Source of the DNA: Paramyrothecium sp. XJ0827 | Taxonomy: Eukaryota > Ascomycota > Sordariomycetes > Hypocreales > Stachybotryaceae | Reading direction: 5' to 3' | Assembly (NCBI GenBank): GCA_020881915.1 | Contig: JAJFPB010000002.1 | Location: 3,844,001 to 3,908,000, forward strand | DNA: 64,000 nucleotides | Part shown: piece after piece, positions 12,351-25,615 of the stretch | Layout: each line of letters begins with the position of its first letter | Position numbering within the stretch: the stretch's first letter is position 1 | The notes under the pieces: generated by a model | Told to the model about the DNA's origin: nothing | Seen by the model: the letters and a program-made list of their open reading frames with translations, nothing else | Database searches by the model: none | Translations under genes and position numbers: made by a program

Positions 12351-12366
12351 GGGGAGGGGGGGGGGG
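12351..12366 (+). repeat. Homopolymer G run
   Basis: GGGGA is followed by eleven G residues, a length prone to sequencing and replication slippage. It lies in non-coding sequence. Confidence 0.8.
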
Positions 12367-15281
12367 CGTGATAACTGCGACTCTACGTGAAGAACGGAAC
12401 AAATGACCAGCCAGGAAAAGAAAAAAGTAAATTCACTCAATTTAGAGCAAAGTTGTTCGGCTCCTTCTCCCCCTCACCCCTGGCACGCAGCTCTTGCCTC
12501 CGCCCAAGTGAATTATCGCAGAGTCGTGACAGAGCGATGGAGACGCAGAGTTTCACTTACCTTATTGGGCCCCACTTGGCTAGAACGTACTGGCTCGATG
12601 GGGAAAAATTGAGAGAAAAAATGAGGACAAAAATTCGAGAAAAAAATCCCGAAAGAGGATAACACGCCGACGGTGCCAAGGTTTCCCATTTTCCGCCCCC
12701 TGCTGGGGCTTCTGCGGTCGCTGCCAAAGTGCCAATCTTCCCCAGAGGCTCTGAAATGATGCGCCCCCTCTCAACCTCAATCTCAACCTCAATCCTGATC
12801 TATGCCAATCCGGGAGAGACCGAGCCGGACGTGGCCCCGACCAATAGGAGGAGCCCGTCAGCGCCGTCAATCACTGCCTATCCGAGCTGCGGTCGCGCCC
12901 AGCTGCTCCAAGGTCCGGTAGTGGTGTCGAGGCAAGCCATGGCCTGAGGTGAGGTACGTACGTAGCTGTGCAGCAAGCCAGGCCCAGCAGGTAGACGTGA
13001 ATCCAGGGTATTCCAAGGAAGCCGGCCCAGCTCGGATATCCCTCGACGTCGTCGTTTTTTGCGATTGAGCAGAAGTTGTGCGCAGCGCCCGCCCTTCTAT
13101 TTTTGTAGCCTGCAGCAGCCCTCGCATCATCCCGCCTGTTTCCTAGTGGTTGCCATGGGCAGTGACGATGTTGATGCTGCTGCTACTGTCGCCCTTCTCC
13201 GCTTCGGACTGGCCACTGCTGTACATATGTCCTGCTTATCTGTGCCTGGGCACCCTCCCATCTGCGCGCGCCGTCATGCTACGCTGTCCTGCGCGGTAGC
13301 GGACCTCTACGCTCCAACTTGTTATATCCGGCCGACATGGCGGGGAATCGGAGGGGGTCAGAAGGTAACGTTGGGGGCCGTCGCACTGGGTTCCAGCGTG
13401 TCCACGCAGGCACTGCCACCACCAATGTCTCTCATCCAGCGTGTTGCGTCCTTACAACCGAACATGCAAGTCCTCTCAACCAGGCATCTTTACCTGTATC
13501 TGCCACTGTTTATTTTTGAAACATGCCTCTAGATATGTGCCGATGACCTAATTGGGACCATGGCCCTTATGACCAGCCGTGTCAGGAACCGAGCCGGAGG
13601 GACCCCGAGAGCACATCGCGGCCCTGATTGCAATCTGCGGTGCAGTCAGCTCGATAATTATAGTTTCGTGCAGGGACGATTCACACTGCATGGGATCTTC
13701 TGAGCTGTACGCTGCTTTCGACAAGATGCCACTTTTGGCGTTCAACCAAAGCTATGCATCTCGTTGCGGTTACACTGAAGACCGAAGTGCAGGTCTACAC
13801 TCAATCACACAAGACAATCACCAAATTAGAATCATTCGGCAGTTATGGATAACTTGATAAAATTTGATCTGCATCAATCTCTAGTAATGAGGATGCCACT
13901 TTCATACACAATGTAGATGTGATGCTGATAAGATACCTGCTAAACATGTTCCAATGCCACCACCGGGGTAGCCGCCTGTCTACAGGTCCTTCTCCATCAA
14001 ACCCCTCTGGCGCCCGTCCTGATCCGTTTGATAGAAATAATGCAATAGTCGTCAATCGTGAAAACCTGGGTATACTTGGTGATCCTTCAATTTGAAGCCT
14101 CCTCCTGATGCGCGAACAAAGGAAATGAAATAGGAAACAATATCGTGCACAAGCATCGGCGAGGCTCGCCCGCCGCCATGACGACGTCAGCGGCTGCAGG
14201 CGCCGACGAGGAAGCAGATCCAAGCGTCGCCAATGAGCGCCGACGGTATAGGCGTCTCCGCCAATTGGTCGAATTTTCGCGGTGTGAGTCTGGTGCGGGG
14301 GCACGCAGGCCCATCCTCAGTTTGCATCCAATACCAGGCGCAGGTTGACCGCATTGGTGCGTACCAAGCCCCATCGTCTTTGCCCCAAAATAGCTGCCAC
14401 TTGCCAGTGTCGCTCAACCCGCGGCGCTGCACGGATGATGAGGTACCTGCCGGGGTTCAATACGAACGTCATAGCGCCGACAAACACGACACCCTGACGC
14501 GGCCACCGGCGCCAACCAGGCGCAGCAAGGTACCGAAATGGTGCACATGCGTGAGACATATGCATGGTAAGAAGTAGGAATTGATGGAGAATCCCGTGGT
14601 TGAATGCGGTAGAAATAGGTTTTTGGACCAAGCTCCATCGCTAGGTCCAGACCATGATCCCGGCAGCCGAAGTCCGAGAGTGGTCTAGAACACCCAAGCC
14701 GCTGCAAAATGAGGGACGCGGCTTTGCTATGACATGCCGAAACTCGATTCGAGAAGCTGCGAGATTATGTAATTGTCATATTGTTCGTGCAGGTGCGTGT
14801 GCCGGTGTGTCCGAGGAAAGATGATGGGTCGGGTGAGGTACCCTAATGAAACCCAATCTTGCGTTTGCGAGTGGACCGGTAGTGTTTGACCAATCCGTCC
14901 ATAGTTCCATGCATACGTGGTGGTTTCCTTGCGGTAGGTAGCCAGTGTATGCACGGATGTGCCATTTCCGATGTCGAAGCCCAAGGGAGAAGACCCTAGA
15001 GCTGCGATGCATATGCCTGTTTGGGTTCCTAGAAGTTTGCAAGCTCATGACACAAGCTGCAGACGCAAGCGCCATTCCGGCAGTTGCGCTCGAGTAAACC
15101 GATCTGGCTCGTTGAAAGGCCTTCTGGCACCAATCCTCCACTTGAAGCCACCGAGTAGTCGACTTGCTGCAAGTTGCAGTTCCTGAACCTGCAGCTTCGT
15201 AACGGGAGGTGCGACAAGCTGGAAGTCGAAAGCGTGCGTGTTCGTCGTGTGCGGTCTCCGTTGAACGATGGGACGGTCAAT

Positions 15282-15548
15282 TTATTTGTAGCCGACCATC
15301 TGAGCGCAGCGCGAGCAGTAGTACAGGTTGTGGGCGATGCGGACCATGCCCATAGAGGTGATGTCGTCGGTCGAGGTGGCCTCCACGGAGCGAGCGCACC
15401 TCATGCAGCGAAGCACCGAGACGGAGACGACGGGACGATGCGAGGAGTCCATGCTGTGTCGGTAGCCGGCTACAGACGAGGAGGAGGAAGAGGACAGGTC
15501 GGAGTCTGAGGAGGAGGACGAAGTAGATCCGTAGCGTGAGGAAGGCAT
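15282..15548 (-). CDS. Small CxxC/CxxC zinc-binding-like protein, 88 aa
   Basis: The gene is a single exon with an ATG at 15546-15548. The first half is Ser-rich (runs of Ser around residues 9-27). The second half has a CMRC pair near residue 48 and a CSRC pair near residue 78, separated by about 25 residues: the pattern of a four-cysteine zinc ribbon. The conserved-looking context around the second pair (HNLYYCSRCAQMVGYK) argues that the frame is real. The function is unknown. It is the only convincing gene within a 15-kb desert. Its coding strand opposes pri2. No signal peptide or membrane segment is seen. A role as a small regulatory or mitochondrial zinc protein would be a guess. Confidence 0.6.
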   Translation of the reverse strand: MPSSRYGSTSSSSSDSDLSSSSSSSVAGYRHSMDSSHRPVVSVSVLRCMRCARSVEATSTDDITSMGMVRIAHNLYYCSRCAQMVGYK

Positions 15549-17844
15549 TGCGTGGGTTGCGGTGGTATTTGAGGACTAAGAGCTATTGCCAATGTAGGCA
15601 GGAGACGGTCCTTGTTCGGTAGAGCCAGTGTTTCAGAAGCTGGCAGGGTATAATTTCCGAGTCGATGGGCTTATGGCTGAGTCTTGGGGGGTGCAGGCCT
15701 TGTTAAGTAAAGGTGAAGTGAAGAGTGGTGATGGAGGGAAAGCTTGGCCAAAAGGTTCTGGACGTGTGGACTATGATATAGAGACCGGGGGTGGCCTAGG
15801 GATTTTAAGAGTGTGAAGAGGAAGGGAGGGGCGGAGCAGGCTGGCAGAGACGAAATGAACAAAGGTAGCAGGACGTTTGGAGAAGAATGGATGCTGGGAT
15901 GGGCTAGACGCATGGGATCCACCATGGCCAGACCAGGGTGGATCGACGATGACAGTCAGGCAGGCTCTGGCTCCGGCTCTCTGCGAGGAGGGGGCCGCGT
16001 CTTCCAGGCTGATGCACGATGGGGTGTAGCGTTTGAGAGAGGTGGAGGAGCGCCCGGAGTAAGAAAAGCAGACGCAGAATGCGTGCGTGAGAGGAGGGAG
16101 GGGTCATCCTGTGCACAGCCTGTGAACCGACGAGGGGAGGGGGGTGGCTGCACCAGGCAAACCTTACATGAGCCTGAGAGGCCCCTTTGTCGTGTCTAAG
16201 GTAGTGAAGATAACGGGGGTTTGCGGAGCCACCCCGTCCACACCGTAACATAACCTCCGTTTGCCCTGTTCCGTTTTAGCCATATGAGCTTATCGGATGA
16301 GCCAGCAGGTCTCTCCTCTCGGCAATGTCAGCGCCCATCGGAAACTGACGAGCAGAACGGACGACGCAATCGAGCAAGTGGTGATTCAACCATCGCGCAT
16401 CGCAGCAGCAACCCAATTTCTCAAAAATCGATCACGGGTGCGATGCGCGATGCCCGTCTTGCACAAGATTGATGCCGAAGGTGGTTCTCGTCTCTTTGTC
16501 AAGCTGCATCAAACGCATGATACCAACCTAGAAACCCCCCGTCAGTCAGATGGTGCAGACCACCGAAGCGTCTTCTCGTCGTTTCGACGGGGTCGGGCTT
16601 ACATTACATGCACATGGCACGCAGTCCTGTCCACATGCACAACTCACACATATCAATCGCGCTACCTCATGCCCGGGCCGTTTCGGGGGTGGCCCTGGCA
16701 GTCGGCATAATAAACGGTCCCTTGTCTGCCTGGATTCTTCATTTCGCTGTGTTGTCACCGTGGAGTCTCAAAGGGCTTTGCCCGTTCACTTTCCTGCGCA
16801 AAGGTCCCTCCGCTGTGGGTTTCCGACTTACGTGTTCCGGTGCAATGTAACGGGAAAAACCACTCCCTTCTTTGAAATCAAAATAGCTCCCTCATCCCGC
16901 CCCTGCATGATGCTGCTGCTGCTGCGCTGTTCACGTCTATTCTTGAAATATCTAGAAGTAGGGAGCGGAAGCGAAGCACAGAGAGGCTAAGCCATCGCGA
17001 TGGGAAAAAATAGCAACTTTTGTCCCACAATTTATTGTTTGGTGCAGCAACGGAGCGGCAGATGTGGGAAAGTTGATGGTGCGGAGCCACATGCTCTGCT
17101 ATCCTCGTTCTCGTTTGCTGCTCGCCCCCCTCCTTGGTTTCTGCACTGCTGCGCCGTTACGGTAATGCATTGCACACCCGTCAACGGAAAACAGTTGGAG
17201 AAACTGGCTGCAACCTTGATGTTACGTGCTCATACCAAGACTCGCCAACCTTTGGCTCTTCTTGGACCGCGTCCGTGTAAGTTGTAGCTCGCCTTGCTTG
17301 GCAGCGCCGCTTGGCGCTGGCTCTCAAAACCATGCGTGCAAGACCGGGGGTTCGGGGAGAGCAAACCCCCGTCCATGGTTGAATAATCTACTCCGAGCAC
17401 TGGCTGGAACTTTGTTTCCAGCCCGCTGTTCGGAAATAGTGTTTTGCGTTGCTTGGCCGCTCTGCGAGATTCCGAGCCACAACCTTAAGGTATGACGGTG
17501 AATGTGTGAGCTGTTCCTTCCGTCTTCTGGACCTTTTACTGTGGGGGAAAGACCTTGTCCACAAGTCCGCATAACGGTTCCCTGCCAGGGTGTCCCCTCG
17601 CCTTCCATCCTCATCTCCGTACGGCGGTTGCGTCAACCATGGTTTTGGGCAACCGGCTCCGTAACAAACCCAACGGCACCCCCATGCAGCCCGACCCCCG
17701 TTTTGTGTAATAACCGAGACCCACGAGAGCTTCGATTCAGGATTCGCCGTGCGGAGAGCTTGGCATTTACGGTTTGCGTTGGCAGCAACCACTAACCAAG
17801 GGCGCCATAGGGCGCCGACCCTACGAGGTCGCTGCCGTGCGATC

Positions 17845-17865
17845 CAGCAGCAGCAGCAGCAGCAG
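17845..17865 (+). repeat. (CAG)7 trinucleotide repeat
   Basis: Seven perfect CAG units lie in DNA without a supported coding frame. Confidence 0.85.
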
Positions 17866-19593
17866 CAAAAGGCTCGATGGACAAGGCTTGGTCGATCTGG
17901 GCGTTAGACGTCGCCATGATCACCGGGCATATCACTAGCCCTGTCCCTCTCCCTCGAGCAAGAAGAAAAAACCCTGGTCATCCGAGCGCCGAAGGGCAAG
18001 CTAGACGCTGCCGTAGCGTGCATGTGCAACCGTTTGATTGCTTGACGGGTCCAATGGAAGCTCGCTCGTAGCAGGTTCCGTTGGCGCCCCGATAATTGCA
18101 TCGGACATCTCGATCCTTGCCTGCGTCAACCCGCCGTATCGGGACCGTCTCCGTTGTTTGCAGAGGGTTCAGTCCAACGGTGGCCTGATCGAGCTTGGTA
18201 CCCTGGATCGGCACTGATGAGTCTGCAAATCCCCGATCTAAACGCCCCTGGGGCCTCGCGTGGTATCTGTTCAATCTGCCGCGATCGAGACCGGTCTCTT
18301 TCTGCCCCTATGCGGAGCGATCCGTTTTTCATTTGCCTCTCAATTCACAACATACGCTCCCCGATACGCTCCCCGGCTACTATGCGCTGATTGACTGGGC
18401 GCATTTCAGGTTTTTCTTTCGTGTGTCATCAAACCGGACCTGGTCCCGGGCCGCTGATATGATGCCAGAATACGTTGCCGGGCTGCATGAAGCGTGCCGT
18501 TACAGGACGGCCACTGTCGCCCAGCCCAATCACCCTACCTCACGCCAGACATCCCATCATCACGCAGCTGCGACGGACCCGAGGCTTTCCTCCATTCCTC
18601 GATGATGCAATGCTTTCGAGACGGATCACAAGCCGGGAGCTGAACAAAGGTCTTGGATAATCCCCCAGATCGGCGTGCTTACACGCGTTCCCTCGTCCCA
18701 CCGATTATGCTCCGTTTCATCCTTGACGTCGACGGCCACCTCACGCCCAGCAGCGGATCAAGGCCCTGTAGCGCCGTACTAGATCGACGTCAGGCGGTTG
18801 GCTCTCCTGCTCGTCATCGCAAGATCGTGCAACTGCACCACGCAACGAGCGCCCCGGCTCCCCGCAAAGATCGTCAAAATGATCTTCCGACGCCTAGGGA
18901 AAGCCCGCAGCTTCTATCTACCTTTGCAAGTGATTGTCAGGTGTCGGCGTGCTAATCACTGCTTGTGCCCCAGAGTAGATACAGTGGTGTTATTTGAAAC
19001 ACCACCTGTGGACACAAGGTTGAATCAAATTCGCGCCGTGTTTCCCTTTTTATTTTATGGCCCACATCTTGCCTGTTTGGTCTTGACAGGGTCTTTTTTC
19101 TACATTTAACGGTTCTTTCTCACAGCTGCCTCGGCATGAAACGGACGGTGGTGAAACCGTGAGATTTGAAAACGTCGATGACCACTCCGTTTGGTGATCG
19201 ATGGCGCCTGTCTCGAAACTAGGTGCGCATACAAGCTGCCCCGGTGACATTTCCCCTCACCTGGCGTAATCCCCCGACATCGAAGGCATTGAACTGTGTA
19301 TAATGCATTTCTCTTACTCATCGACATTACCCGCGTTGACGTTCCGCTCTTCAAAAGAACTCCTTCTGCTTTTGGTATTTGCTTATTCGCCGTTTGCTGG
19401 CCCCTGGCTTGGCTTTGACTCTAGAAAACGGGCCACCCATCGAGATCACTGGGCGCGAAGATGCCCCACCAAATTCTCGATTACAATGGCAATTGAGCAA
19501 ACCCCATGCCTATCAATTCCCCCATCCTGTCACACGGACTGTCGTCCTTGCTCAGGAACCCTTCCTTGGCGCGGCGTGTGCTTTTGTGGCCAA

Positions 19594-19623
19594 TGATCGG
19601 TCCTGATCGGTCCTGATCGTTCC
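19594..19623 (+). repeat. Tandem decamer repeat, three copies
   Basis: TGATCGGTCC occurs twice in perfect tandem, followed by a third copy with one mismatch (TGATCGTTCC). Confidence 0.8.
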
Positions 19624-22600
19624 ACGGCTTCAATGTCCCGATAGGGACCGTTCTCTTGGTATTTTCTTTTCTTTTCAGCTGTCTGGGAATCCATGTCTAG
19701 CCGACTGCGGCCAATCGAGGGTCTATCGGAAGGGGTCCAGCCATCGAGAAACAGAATGCAGATAGCACATGGGGAGCCGCCTTCGAAATGCTCATAAGTG
19801 CCGCATCGCGCCGCGTGTGCGTGCTTGCTCGACCTGCGGTAAAGACGGACCAGAGCATCCGAGGCGAGCTTCTCACCTGCCCTCTGCCAAAAGTGCACGA
19901 GGCGTCGCAGGCTAAGGATATAAGCTCGGCATTCGAAGCAAGATGCTGCAAGCTGCAAACCTAGAGCCTGTTCCGCCTGACGAGCCAATGGCAGATCCGC
20001 GCCGGCTTCAGCGGGTCGGCTCAATCACGGTGTTGTGTCTCGGCCGCATCCTTCTGGTTTGTCTCCTGGCTGCGGTGTCACCTTAACCACAAGAAAACAT
20101 TATTAAGTCGCTCCGCCGAGGCGTGGCGTGTGCCTCCATCTCGAACAGGGCGCCCCCGTCTTCCCGTCCTCCCGCACCGTCTCCCTCGTCCAAACTTCAG
20201 ACGGCGCCCTGGCAAACAATCTGTTTGAAACGGTGAGCGCGGAATTAGCCAGCAAATCCCGCGGAGCATTGCACCCTACTAGCATATACGCGGAACCGGC
20301 CCCGGAAGCGATGAAACGCACCGCTTCTCGCCATGGAAGGCAATCTTCACCTCACGGCACCCGTCCAATCTGCCTTTGGGCTGATGAGGGCTCCATCTGC
20401 TACGGCCCCGTCTTCCACTAAGCCGTATAGAAGTGAAACGACGCAGATCACTGCATCGGCTCTCCCGATGGTCGCTGCTTGGACACGCAAACGCAAAGGC
20501 TTGGTTTGTCAATTGGGCATTCGTGGCAGCGATCTTTTACGAGACGGACGCTGCCATTGGTCCAAGGCGCCCTAGCAGGTGTGGATCATTCCGCAGACCC
20601 CTATTGCCAGGCTGTGTCCACCAGGCACCAAGCTCAAGCGAGCTTTGTCATGTCAGAACTAGATTCAGGGTCGTCCTCGCTGACCGAGCAGAGGAGACAC
20701 GCAAGACATCCATGGGCCGCGGTCGGCGGGACAGCATGCTATTCCCGAGTATTGCCAAACCTCCGAAGTCTTCGGTCCTCTCTGCGGCATCTTCGGGTGT
20801 CTGGTGGAGGGGTCTCGTGTGTTTGGCTGCATGGTCCAGAGTCTAGACCCTTGGCCCTCTTTGATGGCTGGACCACCGGGAGTCGCTGGAATGCATGCGC
20901 CGAGCCGCCGAGGCTTTCGGTGAAAATGGCCACTCAGCTCAAGGGATGCCATCCACGACACACGGTCCTGATGCGTTCCGCGCGTGAGCTATTGACCCAC
21001 GGATTCACCAACTCGGACCATTGAGAAATCGTATTCCTTCTAGAACTTCTTGCGGTCCGGGTTGGCTAGCTCAGCTTTCGTTTGATTGCCATACCCGCTG
21101 GACCCTGAATGCTTGGGCGCGGGATCCAGCCTCACTTCGTACCCATGTTCTGCACCCCGGCTCATCCCCACGGGCATTTCTGCTCGAGGCAGCGACGTGG
21201 CTCGGTCTTCTAGAACAACAAAGCGCTGTGTTGCCAAGTCACAAGAAACAACAAGTAGTCTCCACTAATCCCTCTATTGTGAACAAAGGGGCCCTCCAGA
21301 CCCCGCGCCATGCAGGGTCTCCAACAAGGGTCCTCCCCGAGCTGTCGGGCGTCGTAATACAGCGGCGGGAACGGATGTCCGCGATTCTCCGTGTCGGGTC
21401 CGCACGTTAGTTGAGCATGACTGTCACATTTGGGTTTCTCTCATATGCGGCATACGTTACATATACACCCTCACTTCGACACAGTCAGGGACATGCTCAT
21501 CGGAGGCTAACCGACTGCGAAGCGGTCTACCTGCAGCTGCCGTTTCGGCGTATTCGCCCGACAAGATGTGGTTGCTCCTGATCAGTGATGCTTCACGAAT
21601 TGTAGTACGCCAAGACGGTAGCAATCGCCTCATACGGCAGTTGGCCTATCTTACCTCAGATCCTCCCCAGTAGGGCCGAGCTGGAGTAATATCGTATACG
21701 GGTGTTCATGAAAGTTCGCAGTATGGTCGGGCTATGCCGTTGACCAGACCACTGAAAGCACAATTGTTACGCTTGAATCAAGCTGCATAAACCTACACCG
21801 TTCAAGATTGAGAAGACGTCCATTTACCGTTTCTCAGTGTTCCCAACGTACCCTCCACATTGCCTATGGCTTGACAGCCTGCATCCCATAGCTGCATGCG
21901 TGACGAGCTTATGAAAGTCAGCTGGTGTGCAGTGATGCAAGGGAGGTAAGCCCGGTTATTCACTTTCGCCTTCTAGATTGTGAGCAGTCTTCTTTTTCGC
22001 CCCGTGCGGTTTGCCAAGGGCTGGCATCGCATTCACCCTTGGCATGCAACCTCGGTTGGGGGCAGAGTGATAAACGCCGATGTGCGGCGGATGTAAAATG
22101 TGCATCAGCGAGAGGACGTCCCGACAGCCTCAATGCACGTCTTCCCGTTGGGAGGCGCTCCCAATTGTGGCTTTGCCGCACAGACAGGAGGCAAGTTGAT
22201 GTGAATCAGCCGCGCGCTGCGAATCACCACTTCATAGCCATGGTCAGGTCAACCCGTGCTCAGATCTCACCACAATAGAATGACAGCTATGTTTGAAGGA
22301 GCGGATTTCCAGCCAAATTCGGAATGTGGCTGTTGAAACGACATGGCAATCAGGCCTCTGCTCCGAGGTAATCTTACTTGTGACTAGACACCGAGCGTGC
22401 GCCTCGTTTGCTACTGTTGTTGCAAACCTTGCGATAAAACTACACACCATCTCCAAGCAGGGCTCAAGTGGTCCGTGGTTCCGTCCCTTATTCAGGCTCG
22501 GGGTGTCCATGTCTCCTTCAATTACGGCTTTGTTTGGTTTGATTATTCGACAAACAATGGCTTGCGCTATTTGGCGGCCCTGCGCCGTAGGAAACAGCCT

Positions 22601-24447
22601 CGATGCAACGGGATGAATGGCTGAATATTTCCCGGGCGGAAGCGGGTTGGCAATTGAAATGGCAACCGCAAACACCCAATTTTTCTGCCTGTGCCTGGGC
22701 ACCCGTCTCAGTCTTGTTTCTTAGGTTCAAGATACCTTATTGAAACCCAAACACAGCTGTCCCTTTCAGGTTTGAGATTGCGCCACGACCCTCATCGAAA
22801 TTGGGTAAAAAGCTGTGGATGTCCTTGCCGTCAGGAACATCATTCTGCACTCTACTACCAAGGTTTACTGCAAGCGGTCCACATACCAGGAATCCACTAC
22901 GATTCGGCAGATACGGGCTTTGAGACTCGCTGGATTTCGCAGCATGGAAGAACTAATGTATGCGCTCGAGAGCCGTGGCTGTCACGAGTGCCGCTAACAG
23001 GTCCAGGGAGCCAAAGCCAAAGGCGCACAAAGGGCCTACCCAGATTCTGCCCGGCAAATGCGTGGATCCTCAAAAACTGTTTGAACTGCTGGGGCAAAAG
23101 TTTGGCAAGGGGACGTGGGAAGCCGAGGTATGCCACGGAGTGCGGTCGTCCTGGCCATGTACTGACGAGCATTGGTAGATGCGACACAACCAGTACCGGA
23201 TATATGCGAGAGCGCCGCTTTCCACGGTACGCAGAACGTTGCGGCGCGTTTGCCAGAGCCAACTAACGCGGTGTCCAGAACGAGATTCAGTTATGCTACT
23301 ATGATAGATATGGGACCGTTTGAACGCCGCCAACAAACCAAGCTTCAATTCCTCCAAATGCATAGATCGCGATGGAAACCGGGCTCAAAACTTGTCTCAC
23401 AGACAGCAGCGTGCGGAGGCTCTTCGGCCAGGGAGGATGTTTCACCACCTCCTGTCTCACGGTGACGCAGGGTTGTTTTGCTGAAGCGCTTTGCTTTGAA
23501 GGTGTTTTTGGTGTATTTTCGGCAGATCTCCCTTGGCAGAGCAAGAAACATGGAACAAAGGTTCTCAGACGTCGGGCCGTGACCGCCCATGAATGCCTTG
23601 GGTTTGTCTGGCTCGGTGTGAAAACCAGGGAGGAGTTGAGACCAAGTTTAGAATGGATGCCATTCCGGGTCATCAGGAGCTGTCGGTATGTGCCGTGGAC
23701 GATCTATGTGACGTAACAAGCCCGAGGCCACTCAGCCCTATGCAGGGTCGATTAGGCACGGTACAAGCATCTGTTGGGAACCGAAAGGCGGTATGACGCC
23801 GCCTCGAAGGACTCCTTCGAAGCTTGCCATGTGGTGCGGAACTCATCACCCCTGCCACAGGTCAATTGTCTTGCCGACGGCAGTGAAGTGGTCTAGTCAT
23901 TTGGGGTGACGGTAGGAGATGCCCACGGCCAGAACATGCCTCCCGCCAAGCCACGCCTGGTGTAGACGTGGTTAGGCTCAAACATGGGTGTCCAAGCTGA
24001 GGACATGCATCAAATGGGTTACTATTGAATCTTAGTCGATCCGAACTTGAAGGATAGTTCGTTGGGTGATCGTGGCTATGCTGCCATTGGGCGTCGATGC
24101 ATTAGTTCTTGAGCCGAGCAACAAAGTAGCGTAGCGTTGTCAACGCCATTAGCAATTATCAGGTTGCTATTGGGCTGGCCGCAAAGGTGAGGCCATTGCA
24201 TTGTTGGGCCTGGTGAGTGGTGCAACACCCAACTGTACGAGTTGCCTGCAATCACTGGCAATGAGTCCATCACTCATGGACCGGCTTTGCTGTATAATGC
24301 AAGTGGTTCATTATTCAAGCTTATTTTCTGATCTGCATAGGATTGGTTGGGATTCTCAGTCCATCAATATCACCACCTCTGCTGTTCCGCCTCGTTGCGA
24401 TAAAATAGCCTCTGCCATTACGCCCAGCCAATTTACCTGATCTGTGG

Positions 24448-25615
24448 CTAGTGCTTGCGCTTGATCGCCTTCTTCGGGCGCATTTCCTCTTTGTACAAGG
24501 AGAAGAACTGGCTCGGCTCCGTCGGGTGCTCCCCCGTGACGTCGTGGAAGGCCGTCGTGGCGATGTAGTTGGTCTTGCCCTCGCGCACGAGGCTGTAGTA
24601 CTCGAGGAGGTATGCCTGCTCCGAAGGGTCAATGTGCGACTGCGACTTGAGCACGCGCTTCGCTTCTCGCCTGTGGGTCGTTAGCCAGTTACAACAGGAG
24701 CAGCTCATGGTAGCCTACTCTGAAATGTTCTCGAACTTGAGCTCGGCGCCGATGCCTTTGCCCGCGGCGGTCGCGAGCTCTTCCCCAGCGCAGAGTTCAG
24801 GGCCTTGCGCATGTTAGTTTCCAGTTGCTGTGTCTTGGGAACGACGTACCGGTCATGACCATCATCTGCCCGCGGTGCCGGTCATCGAAGCCGTGTTTTC
24901 CTTTGCCCGAGAGAACATGGGCCGCGAGGTTGGCAACGTCCTATGCGTGTGAGCGTGTGTTCCGTCGAGTGCTGGGACTACTTACGCCCAACGCGACTGG
25001 AGCAAACTTGTGGTTCTTTCCAACTGGCAGGGGAAGGCTCCCTTCTTCTTTGGCCTGCTTTGAGTACAACAGCAGGTTCTCGGCGTAGAAACCAGCCCTT
25101 CAAGGGTCAGTAAGATGTGAATGCGATGGGTGCAAGCGAACCCACCTGATAACGCAAGGGGATGTTCCAGTGGGAGTGCTCGTGTCTCCCTTGCTCACCA
25201 GGACGGCGTTCTCGATGTCGATAAACTCCCTGAGCCGCGGCTGCTTCTGGGGGTCCGCGTAGTCGCAGCCCGCCGAGCTGATCAGGAGAACGTTGGGCAC
25301 GTGGGCCTTCCTGGCCGCCTCGACGAGCTCCAGGCAGATGTCGAGCTTGTCCTCGTGGGCCGGGGGCACGAGGCAGATGGTGTCGCAGCCCGTCTGCTTG
25401 AGGTTCTTGACCATGTCCTTGACGCGGCCGGGAATGTGCGGCACGATGGTCGCGCCCAGGCCCTTGAGCTCCTGCGCGTGCTCCGAGTCCGGGTCCAGGC
25501 TGAGGCCGACGACGGCGTCGACTTTGCCGGAGAACTGCTTGTTGGTCAGGATGAGCTCGCCGATGAGGTACCCGGTCTGGCCGTCGACGGCTGTGATGCA
25601 GACTTTTCGAGTCAT
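24448..25615 (-). CDS. NmrA-like NAD(P)-binding protein
   Basis: This is an atypical short-chain-dehydrogenase-fold protein of the NmrA/HSCARG type; members bind NAD(P) and act as redox sensors or isoflavone-reductase-like enzymes. The exons in gene order are 25146-25615, 24986-25097, 24850-24940, 24719-24803 and 24448-24670 (326 aa). All introns have GT/AG ends and the phases fit. The N-terminus has a Rossmann-like start with a variant glycine motif (ITAVDGQTGYLIGEL). A typical NmrA body follows, with LLISSAGCDYAD near the middle, then AGFYAENLLLYS and FAPVALGDVANLAAHVL. The start is the first ATG; upstream in-frame codons lack a better one. The protein is cytosolic by lack of targeting signals. 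The substrate is unknown. Its neighbour is a thioesterase on the same strand. Confidence 0.85.

Larger units (their letters stand above)
8960..15281. other. Gene desert, first part
   Basis: Over 6.3 kb contain no frame with recognisable motifs or a splice-consistent model. The longest open frames (up to about 180 codons near 10.7-11.3 kb) have proline/arginine-rich, non-protein-like composition. GC is moderate, and simple repeats are present (GATG-type at 9459-9485, a G run at 12356-12366, CTCAACCTCAAT-like repeats near 12768-12797). No obvious transposon ends or RIP-like AT shift is visible. Confidence 0.5.
15549..24447. other. Gene desert, second part
   Basis: About 8.9 kb contain only short, overlapping frames on all strands and no family motif. 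There is a CAG repeat at 17845-17865 and a decamer repeat at 19594-19623. I found no terminal repeats, transposase motifs or tRNA pattern. The stretch may hold non-coding transcripts or long regulatory sequence. Confidence 0.5.

Noticed and set aside
19530..20024. Minus-strand open frame of 164 codons
   Set aside because: No family motif and no splice partners; composition is typical of chance open frames in GC-rich non-coding DNA.
8960..24447. Transposon or RIP-degraded repeat as explanation for the desert
   Set aside because: No terminal repeats, transposase or reverse-transcriptase motifs and no evident AT-rich TpA excess were visible by eye; a computed RIP index would be needed to be sure.
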